From NCBI GenBank assembly GCA_027486255.1, contig JAIXPL010000020.1:1-48201 (forward strand): a stretch of 48,201 bases of DNA, read 5' to 3'. The position numbers and the translations under genes are program-made. Positions 42,598 through 48,201 of the stretch are shown in pieces (position 1 is the stretch's first letter; the number at the start of each line of letters is the position of its first letter). The stretch is from Comamonadaceae bacterium. Its GTDB lineage: Bacteria; Pseudomonadota; Gammaproteobacteria; Burkholderiales; Burkholderiaceae_C. Under the pieces are notes generated by a model. That model searched no databases, was not told the origin of the DNA, and saw only the letters and a list, made by a program, of their open reading frames with translations.

Positions 42598-42651
42598 GGT
42601 CGCCGAGTTACAGAACTACTTGCAGGGCGACCTTAAACAATTCTGCTAAAG
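42598..42651 (+). ncRNA. SAM-II riboswitch upstream of metK
   Basis: The leader folds as the H-type pseudoknot of the SAM-II class. P1 pairs GGTCGCC (42598-42604) with GGCGACC (42626-42632). P2 pairs CTTGCAG (42619-42625) with CTGC..AAG (42643-42651) around the ligand-site T47/A48. Between them is the conserved TTAAACAA (42633-42640), and the 3' end reads GCTAAAG. L1 is GAGTTA against the usual GAUUUA, one change. SAM-II binds S-adenosylmethionine and lowers expression; metK makes that ligand, so the logic is feedback. The predicted transcription start is the first P1 base. Downstream, a GCGTT/AACGC hairpin (42651-42680) overlaps the 3' end and may be the expression platform. Confidence 0.9.
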
Positions 42652-42709
42652 CGTTCGCCGCGACTCCCCGCCGGCAACGCGCCGAGCAACTTCACAGGAG
42701 TGTACGTAA

Positions 42710-43894
42710 ATGGCGAACGACTATCTCTTCACGTCCGAATCGGTTTCAGAAGGTCACCCCGACAAGGTGGCCGACCAGATTTCAGACGCCATCCTCGATG
42801 CGATCTTCGCGCAGGATCCCCGCTCCCGCGTGGCCGCTGAAACCCTGACCAACACCGGTCTGGTGGTGCTGGCCGGTGAGATCACCACCAACGCGCATGT
42901 GGATTACATCCAGGTGGCGCGCGACACCATCAAGCGCATCGGCTACGACAACACCGAGTACGGCATCGACTACAAGGGCTGCGCCGTCATGGTCTGCTAT
43001 GACAAGCAGTCCAACGACATCGCTCAGGGCGTGGACCATGCCTCCGACGACCACCTGAACATCGGCGCCGGCGACCAGGGCCTGATGTTCGGCTACGCCT
43101 GCGACGAGACGCCCGAGCTGATGCCCGCGCCGATTTACTACGCGCACCGCCTGGTCGAGCGCCAGGCCCAGCTGCGCAAGGACGGGCGCCTGCCCTTCCT
43201 GCGCCCGGACGCCAAGAGCCAGGTCACCATGCGCTATGTCGACGGCAAGCCCCACAGCATCGACACCGTGGTGCTGTCCACCCAGCACAGCCCCGACCAG
43301 TCGGAGACCGCCACCAAGATGAAGGCCAGCTTCACCGAGTCTGTGATCGAAGAGATCATCAAGCCGGTGCTGCCCAAAGAGTGGCTCAAGGACACCAAAT
43401 ACCTGATCAACCCCACCGGCCGCTTCGTGATTGGCGGACCGCAGGGCGACTGTGGCCTGACCGGCCGCAAGATCATCGTGGACACCTACGGCGGCGCCTG
43501 CCCACACGGCGGTGGCGCCTTCTCCGGCAAGGACCCCTCCAAGGTGGACCGCTCGGCCGCTTACGCAGCGCGCTACGTGGCCAAGAACATCGTGGCCGCC
43601 GGCTTGGCCAAAAAGTGCCAGATCCAGGTGGCCTACGCCATTGGCGTGGCGCGTCCGATGAACATCACCATCAACACACTGGGCACCGGCGTGGTGGCCG
43701 ACGAGAAGATCGCCGCCCTGGTGAACGAGCACTTCGACCTGCGCCCGAAGGGCATCATCCAGATGCTGGATCTGCTGCGCCCCATCTACCAAAAGACCGC
43801 CGCCTACGGCCACTTCGGCCGCGACGAGCCCGAGTTCAGCTGGGAGCGCACCGACAAGGCCCAGCTGCTGCGCGCGGCCGCCGGCCTCAAGTAA
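42710..43894 (+). CDS. metK: S-adenosylmethionine synthase MetK
   Basis: Makes S-adenosylmethionine from methionine and ATP, 394 residues. Signature motifs: [31 protein letters not shown] and [19 protein letters not shown]. Full length and intact. An AGGAG ribosome-binding site (42696-42700) is nine bases before the ATG. It has its own promoter, a SAM-II riboswitch leader and a terminator, so it is a single-gene unit. Confidence 0.98.
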   Translation: MANDYLFTSESVSEGHPDKVADQISDAILDAIFAQDPRSRVAAETLTNTGLVVLAGEITTNAHVDYIQVARDTIKRIGYDNTEYGIDYKGCAVMVCYDKQSNDIAQGVDHASDDHLNIGAGDQGLMFGYACDETPELMPAPIYYAHRLVERQAQLRKDGRLPFLRPDAKSQVTMRYVDGKPHSIDTVVLSTQHSPDQSETATKMKASFTESVIEEIIKPVLPKEWLKDTKYLINPTGRFVIGGPQGDCGLTGRKIIVDTYGGACPHGGGAFSGKDPSKVDRSAAYAARYVAKNIVAAGLAKKCQIQVAYAIGVARPMNITINTLGTGVVADEKIAALVNEHFDLRPKGIIQMLDLLRPIYQKTAAYGHFGRDEPEFSWERTDKAQLLRAAAGLK

Positions 43895-43913
43895 GGCCGC
43901 TGGGCGCGAGTAG

Positions 43914-43939
43914 AAAAACCGCCTTCGGGCGGTTTTTTT
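43914..43939 (+). terminator. Rho-independent terminator of metK
   Basis: AAAAACCGCC-TTCG-GGCGGTTTTTTT, a GC stem with the stable TTCG tetraloop and a seven-T tail, 20 bases after the metK stop. Confidence 0.96.
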
Positions 43940-43962
43940 ATTGGATCGCTTTGACGACGACG

Positions 43963-44157
43963 CGCTGCCGGTGCGGTGCACGCCCTCAGGCTTCACTGCG
44001 GGGGCCCTTCGGGCTTCCCTGCGGTGCTCGCCCCTGGCGGGGTCGGGCACAAACTCGCCCCTGAAGGGGCTCAAACATGTGCCCGCCCTGATCCGCCAGG
44101 GGCTGTGCTCCTCGGCCCCGCAAAGGCGCCTTCAGGCGCGCACCGCACCGCCGGCGC
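43963..44157. repeat. Nested palindromic repeat in the metK-htpX gap
   Basis: Most of this gene-free 365-base gap is one large imperfect palindrome of concentric inverted repeats: GGTGCGGTGC (43970-43979) with GCACCGCACC (44140-44149), extendable outward with two mismatches; GCCCCTGGCGG (44030-44040) with CCGCCAGGGGC (44093-44103), perfect 11 bases; CGGGCAC (44044-44050) with GTGCCCG (44079-44085); and GCCCCT-GA-AGGGGC (44057-44070). Smaller hairpins sit in the arms (GCCCTTCGGGC near 44004, GCGCCTTCAGGCGC near 44126). No coding frame is convincing. It looks like a dispersed REP/BIME or MITE-like element. Class uncertain. Confidence 0.75.
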
Positions 44158-44179
44158 TTGGCTCCAGAGCGATAGGGCC

Positions 44180-44203
44180 GGCGCGTTGTCGCCAAGACGC
44201 GCC
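44180..44203. repeat. Small inverted repeat near htpX 3' end
   Basis: GGCGCGT and ACGCGCC separated by ten bases, between the large palindrome and the htpX terminator. No T-run. It may be part of the same repeat element. Confidence 0.45.
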
Positions 44204-44210
44204 ACCATGA

Positions 44211-44236
44211 ACAAAGCCGCCCGAAGGCGGCTTTGT
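44211..44236 (-). terminator. Terminator hairpin after htpX
   Basis: Perfect 11-base arms ACAAAGCCGCC and GGCGGCTTTGT with a 4-base loop (TTCG on the minus strand). It lies 23 bases after the htpX stop. The T-rich tail is short (CTTTGTT), so strength is uncertain. Confidence 0.75.
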
Positions 44237-44259
44237 GGTCTCAGGGTAGCACCCCTGCT

Positions 44260-45132
44260 TCAGCTGGCGTTCTGCAGCGCGGCGATGCGCTCCTCGATAG
44301 GTGGGTGAGTCGCAAACCACTGCCCCACGTTGCCGCCAATGCCCAGGGCCGCCACCGACTTGGGCAACTCGCCAGGCACCATGCCGCCCAGGCGGGCCAA
44401 GGCATTGATCATGGGCTGCTTGCGCCCCAGCAGTTGGGCCGCACCGGCATCGGCACGGAACTCGCGCTGGCGCGAGAACCAAGCCACGATGATGGCGGCC
44501 ACGAAACCCAGCACGATGTCCAGCACGATGGTGGTGATGTAGTAGCCCATGCCTGGGCCGGTGTTTTCCTGGTCGTTCTTGCGCAGGAAGCTGTCGACCA
44601 GGTAACCCACCACGCGGCTCAAGAACACCACAAAGGTGTTCATCACACCCTGGATGAGCGTCATGGTGACCATGTCGCCATTGGCGATGTGCGCCACCTC
44701 GTGGCCCAGCACGGCCTCGATCTCGTCGCGCGTCATGCCTTGCAGCAGGCCCGTGGAGACGGCCACCAGGGCGTTGTTCTTGAAGGCGCCCGTGGCAAAG
44801 GCATTGGGCTCGCCCTCGAAGATACCCACTTCCGGTCGGCCAATACCGGCCTTGTCGGCCAGGGCGTGCACGGTGTTGAGGATCCAGGCCTCATCGGCGT
44901 TGGCCGGCTGGGTGATCACCTGCACGCCAGAAGACCACTTGGCCACGGGCTTGCTGATCAGCAGCGAAATGAACGCGCCACCGAAACCCATGATCAGGGC
45001 AAAGCCGAGCAGGGCCGTCAGGTTCAGTCCGTTGGACGTGAGGAAACGGTTCACGCCCAGCAGGTTGGCCACGATGCCCAGCACCAGCACGATGGCCAGG
45101 TTGGTGGCAACAAACAGCAGGATTCTTTTCAT
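44260..45132 (-). CDS. htpX: Heat-shock protease HtpX (M48 metallopeptidase)
   Basis: A membrane zinc protease for quality control of inner-membrane proteins, 290 residues. Two N-terminal helices ([22 protein letters not shown] and [22 protein letters not shown]), the zinc motif HEVAH (144-148), further helices around 155-215 and [15 protein letters not shown], whose Glu is the third ligand. Intact. GGAGGAG precedes the ATG. A sigma-32-like promoter lies upstream at 45213-45240. Confidence 0.97.
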   Translation of the reverse strand: MKRILLFVATNLAIVLVLGIVANLLGVNRFLTSNGLNLTALLGFALIMGFGGAFISLLISKPVAKWSSGVQVITQPANADEAWILNTVHALADKAGIGRPEVGIFEGEPNAFATGAFKNNALVAVSTGLLQGMTRDEIEAVLGHEVAHIANGDMVTMTLIQGVMNTFVVFLSRVVGYLVDSFLRKNDQENTGPGMGYYITTIVLDIVLGFVAAIIVAWFSRQREFRADAGAAQLLGRKQPMINALARLGGMVPGELPKSVAALGIGGNVGQWFATHPPIEERIAALQNAS

Positions 45133-45212
45133 AGGGTCTCAACTCCTCCAAGGCTGACAGGCAGCGGGTGAACAACACGAAACTTTTGCCCCCATGGGAC
45201 GGCTGAGTTAGC

Positions 45213-45240
45213 AGATGGGGGCCAACTCATGCGGATCAAG
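45213..45240 (-). promoter_or_regulatory. htpX: Sigma-32 (heat-shock) type promoter of htpX
   Basis: On the minus strand CTTGATC (45234-45240) and CCCCATCT (45213-45220) with a 13-base spacer, close to the sigma-32 consensus CTTGAAA/CCCCATNT. The groES promoter in this window has the same 13-base spacing. The -35 box overlaps the stop codon of the upstream DUF3025 gene. Confidence 0.7.
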
Positions 45241-46027
45241 GGGCCATCGGTGCCCGAGCCTGGGGCACGGGCCGGAAAACACAAGGATCATCATAGAAAG
45301 AAACGTCCTGGTTGGCGGGCCACCAGCCGGGAATGCCCAAAATGGGGAGCGGGGAGTAGGGTTTTTCAGCCAGGAGGGTAGGCTCCAGGTCCTGCGCGAG
45401 GGCGGCATCCAGACCCTCGGCCGGCAAGGGGCGGCGCGGCAGATACACATGGGCCGTGATCGCCTTGCGCGGCTGCTGCAGCTTTTCCTGGGCCGCATGG
45501 CCAAACAGCATCACCTGCGCCTGGTCCCAGAGCGGGCGCAGCTCAATGAAGAGGCGTCGCCACTGGCGAGCGCGCAGCGCCTCCAGCAAGTCAGGCGGGC
45601 CCAGCAGCAAGGCGGCGTTTTCATCGAACAGGGTCAGCGCATCCCGCAGCGGCCCGCGCGTGGCACCCACGCCCGCCGACACGATGGCCTGCGCCTGCAG
45701 CGCATTCAGGCGCGCCTTGGTGCGGGGAAAGCGCAACCAGGCCAGGCCGTTGAAGAGGTCATGCAGATTGTCCCGCGTGGGCACCTGGTGGTGGCGAAAG
45801 ATGAAGTCTTCATAGGCCTGGCCCTCGGGCAGGCAGGCCTGAGAGACAAAGCGAACCGGCACCACCTCGCCGCCAGACGCCTGCTGCCCATCGGCCAGCG
45901 CATTGAGCAGCTGCGCCACCGTCTGGCCCTGGCGCAGGGCCTGCATCACCGGCGCGGCATGGCCGGCGAAGGGGGCCATCCAGGGCCCGCCCCAGTGCAG
46001 AGACTCGAACCAGGCCGAGCCGCTCAT
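45236..46027 (-). CDS. DUF3025 domain-containing protein
   Basis: A 263-residue protein of an uncharacterised family (DUF3025). Blocks that look family-like: VRFVSQACLPEGQAYEDFIF, PTRDNLHDLFNGLAWLRFPRTKARLN and LFDENAALLLGPPDLLEALRARQWRRLF, then a C-terminal SPLPILGIPGWWPANQDVSFYDD. No signal peptide or membrane helix is evident. The ATG at 46027 is used; a GTG two codons upstream is also possible. It follows pyrC by 28 bases, an arrangement known in Burkholderiales, so a link to pyrimidine or DNA metabolism is possible but unproven. Confidence 0.85.
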   Translation of the reverse strand: MSGSAWFESLHWGGPWMAPFAGHAAPVMQALRQGQTVAQLLNALADGQQASGGEVVPVRFVSQACLPEGQAYEDFIFRHHQVPTRDNLHDLFNGLAWLRFPRTKARLNALQAQAIVSAGVGATRGPLRDALTLFDENAALLLGPPDLLEALRARQWRRLFIELRPLWDQAQVMLFGHAAQEKLQQPRKAITAHVYLPRRPLPAEGLDAALAQDLEPTLLAEKPYSPLPILGIPGWWPANQDVSFYDDPCVFRPVPQARAPMAP

Positions 46028-46055
46028 GGGCACCTGGCCCTAGCGGGCCGGACCT

Positions 46056-47087
46056 TCACACCTGGCGCCAAGTCAGGCTTTCACCCGACCGCAAGGGCTT
46101 GAGCTCGGCGGCACCGAAGGGGAAATGCTCGGGCGTGGTCCACGTGGTTTTTTCCAGCGTCACCGTGCCGCTGTTGCGCGGCAGGCCATAGAAGTCGGCC
46201 CCATTGAAACTGGCGAAGGCCTCGAGTTTGTCCAGGGCATTGGCGGCCTCGAAGGCCTCGGCATAGAGCTCCAGCGCCGCGTGCGCGGTGTAGCAACCGG
46301 CGCAGCCCGTGGCGTGCTCCTTCAGATGCGCCGGGTGCGGTGCGCTGTCAGTGCCCAGGAAAAAGCGGGCGTTCCCACTGGTGGCCGCCTGCACCAGGGC
46401 CTGGCGGTGGGTTTCGCGCTTGAGGACCGGCAGGCAGTAGTAATGCGGCCGGATACCGCCAGTGAAGATGGCATTGCGGTTGTACAGCAGGTGGTGTGCC
46501 GTGATGGTGGCACCCAGCAGCTCATTGCCCTCGCTCACGTACTGCGCGGCCTCGCGCGTGGTGATGTGCTCAAAGACGACCTTCAGCCCCGGGAAATCGC
46601 GGCGCAGGGGGATGAGGTGGCGGTCGATGAAGACAGCCTCGCGGTCAAAGAGGTCGATGTCGGCACTGGTCACCTCGCCATGCACCAGCAGCAGCATGCC
46701 CACTTTCTGCATGGCTTCGAGCACCGGGTAAATCTTGCGCAGCTCGGTCACGCCCGCATCGCTGTTGGTGGTGGCACCGGCCGGGTAGAGCTTGGCAGCC
46801 ACCACGCCCGCCGCCTTGGCGCGCTCGATCTCCTCAGGCGCCAGCTTGTCGGTGAGGTAGAGCGTCATCAAGGGCTCAAAACTCATTCCGGCCGGCACGG
46901 CGGCCCGGATGCGGTCGCGGTAGGCCAGGGCCTGGGCCGCCGTGGTCACCGGCGGCTTGAGGTTGGGCATGATGATCGCGCGGCCGAACTGGCGCGCCGT
47001 GTGCGGCACCACGGTGGCCAGCACATCGCCATCGCGCACATGCAGGTGCCAATCGTCGGGACGGGTGAGGGTGAGTTGGGAAGTCAT
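46056..47087 (-). CDS. pyrC: Dihydroorotase PyrC
   Basis: Cyclises carbamoyl aspartate to dihydroorotate in pyrimidine synthesis, 343 residues, the class II E. coli-like type. The metal ligands start in [13 protein letters not shown], with the carbamylated-lysine region [17 protein letters not shown], then [21 protein letters not shown] and [10 protein letters not shown]. From the ATG at 47087 the start matches the family; the long upstream extension of the frame is intergenic. Confidence 0.97.
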   Translation of the reverse strand: MTSQLTLTRPDDWHLHVRDGDVLATVVPHTARQFGRAIIMPNLKPPVTTAAQALAYRDRIRAAVPAGMSFEPLMTLYLTDKLAPEEIERAKAAGVVAAKLYPAGATTNSDAGVTELRKIYPVLEAMQKVGMLLLVHGEVTSADIDLFDREAVFIDRHLIPLRRDFPGLKVVFEHITTREAAQYVSEGNELLGATITAHHLLYNRNAIFTGGIRPHYYCLPVLKRETHRQALVQAATSGNARFFLGTDSAPHPAHLKEHATGCAGCYTAHAALELYAEAFEAANALDKLEAFASFNGADFYGLPRNSGTVTLEKTTWTTPEHFPFGAAELKPLRSGESLTWRQV

Positions 47088-47302
47088 CGGGCGATTGTCC
47101 CAAATGCCGACCGGGCGGGGCAAAGGGCCCGCCCCGCGCTGCCCTACTGCTTGAGCGTGCAGGAGCAGCTCTAACTCCAGAGCATGGGCCTGACCCCGGA
47201 CTACAGCGTTCGCCCAGGCCTGAAGACGCATGAATTCCTCTAGGGCTGGCCACGCAAAATGCCCCTCCACTCCCTGGTGGAGCCCACCTGAATACCCCCC
47301 CT
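47088..47302. other. Intergenic region between pyrC and the groES promoter
   Basis: About 215 bases of the 372-base pyrC/groES gap. A short inverted repeat (GGGCGGG at 47113-47119 with CCCGCCC at 47128-47134) lies near the pyrC start. No coding frame, RNA gene or clear pyrC promoter was found. Confidence 0.5.
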
Positions 47303-47332
47303 CTTGAAAGAGGGCGGATTCGCCCCTATGAT
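47303..47332 (+). promoter_or_regulatory. groES: Overlapping sigma-32 and sigma-70 promoters of groESL
   Basis: CTTGAAA (47303-47309), 13 bases, then CCCCTATG (47323-47330) fits the sigma-32 pattern. The same DNA reads TTGAAA (47304-47309), 17 bases, TATGAT (47327-47332), an almost perfect sigma-70 promoter. The transcript would start inside the CIRCE operator. Confidence 0.85.
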
Positions 47333-47358
47333 TAGCACTCGATGGCGTTGAGTGCTAA
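47332..47358. promoter_or_regulatory. CIRCE operator (HrcA binding site)
   Basis: TTAGCACTC, nine bases, GAGTGCTAA: a perfect match to the CIRCE element bound by the HrcA repressor. It begins inside the -10 box. It predicts an HrcA gene elsewhere in this genome. Confidence 0.97.
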
Positions 47359-47459
47359 CAACCGTTCGCGGTGCAGCACCCGGCCTCAGCTTTAGTTAGC
47401 AGGCGCCCACTTATGTGGACGCCTTTCGTTTTCAACAACAACCTTTGTACGGAGAGTCC

Positions 47460-47750
47460 ATGAAACTTCGCCCCCTGCACGACCGCGTGATCGTCAAGCG
47501 CGTCGAGAACGAAACCAAAACCGCCTCTGGCATCGTCATTCCCGACAGCGCCGCTGAAAAGCCCGACCAGGGTGAAGTCATGGCCGTCGGCCCTGGCAAG
47601 AAGAACGACAAAGGCGAAGCCGCCGCCATGGGCGTCAAAGTCGGCGACCGCGTGCTGTTCGGCAAGTACAGCGGCCAGACCGTCAAGGTCGATGGCGAAG
47701 AACTGCTGGTCATGAAAGAGGAAGACCTCTTCGCCGTGGTTGAGAAGTAA
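47460..47750 (+). CDS. groES: Co-chaperonin GroES
   Basis: The 10-kDa lid of the GroEL chamber, 96 residues. It starts [16 protein letters not shown], carries the mobile loop region [18 protein letters not shown], and the roof [18 protein letters not shown] site precedes the ATG at 47460; an upstream in-frame start lies before that site and is not used. First gene of groESL. Confidence 0.98.
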   Translation: MKLRPLHDRVIVKRVENETKTASGIVIPDSAAEKPDQGEVMAVGPGKKNDKGEAAAMGVKVGDRVLFGKYSGQTVKVDGEELLVMKEEDLFAVVEK

Positions 47751-47767
47751 TCAGACTTTCGTCTGAT
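47750..47767 (+). other. Hairpin between groES and groEL
   Basis: ATCAGAC-TTTC-GTCTGAT, perfect 7-base arms starting on the last base of the groES stop. A six-T run follows after about seven bases (47774-47779). It may be an mRNA processing or partial attenuation site between the two genes; in some alphaproteobacteria a hairpin here is cleaved. Confidence 0.5.
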
Positions 47768-47787
47768 CAACGCATTTTTTGAATTGA

Positions 47788-48201
<414 letters not shown>

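Noticed and set aside
43940..44260. CRISPR array or tandem repeat in the metK-htpX gap
   Set aside because: The repeats are inverted and nested, not direct and evenly spaced, and no cas genes are nearby.
47088..47270. N-terminal extension of PyrC by 61 residues
   Set aside because: The conserved dihydroorotase start lies right after the ATG at 47087; the upstream stretch is not family-like and overlaps intergenic DNA.

Overview
The window is a dense, GC-rich (about two-thirds G+C by eye) stretch of bacterial chromosome with classic Burkholderiales gene order, most like a member of the Comamonadaceae. Pointers are the order mla-ibaG-murA-hisGDCBH, the block mrcA/pilMNOPQ-aroK-aroB-dgt, cyaY/lptM-lysA, the ResB/CcsA (system II) cytochrome assembly pair, and DUF3025-pyrC next to htpX and metK. 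The family is an inference from synteny and protein style; the species was not identified. No rRNA, tRNA or CRISPR array was seen.

Layout. 1-11563 (all minus strand) is one long run: mlaF-E-D-A-C-B (outer-membrane lipid asymmetry), a YadGH-type ABC exporter, ibaG, murA and hisG-D-C-B-H (hisH runs off the left edge). 11568-17961 holds gltB-gltD (glutamate synthase), ended by a strong terminator that abuts mlaF. 18030-18842 is a small element carrying a REP-associated tyrosine transposase (RAYT), flanked by inverted copies of a GGGGTCAGATCCC motif and wedged between the gltB promoter and the next operon. 18868-21559 (plus) is a possible catabolic operon: an AtuA-family protein, a separate AtuA-like small domain and a Bug-type solute-binding protein. 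21593-29378 (minus) runs pilM-pilN-[pilO-pilP fusion]-pilQ-aroK-aroB-dgt-MFS transporter. 29580-33844 has mrcA, cyaY (minus), lptM and lysA. 33860-39896 (minus) holds cytochrome c4, resB-ccsA and msrP-msrQ. 40041-42531 has engB and two tandem lipid A-type acyltransferases. 42586-43939 is metK with its own promoter, SAM-II riboswitch and terminator. 43963-44236 is a nested palindromic repeat. 44260-47087 (minus) is htpX, a DUF3025 gene and pyrC. 47303-48201 is the groESL operon with a CIRCE operator; groEL is cut by the right edge.

Most genes are housekeeping. The most unusual part is the type IV pilus alignment-complex operon (25734-29378). Compared with the canonical pilMNOPQ set, PilM has kept both ends but lost the ATP-binding half, PilN has a degenerate PilM-docking motif, PilO and PilP are fused in one reading frame without a PilP lipobox, and PilQ lacks the N-terminal AMIN region. 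Together these suggest a streamlined, possibly nucleotide-independent alignment complex. Other notable points are a SAM-II riboswitch on metK outside the Alphaproteobacteria, where that class is best known, heat-shock type promoters on both htpX and groES, and several repeat or palindromic structures in intergenic DNA.
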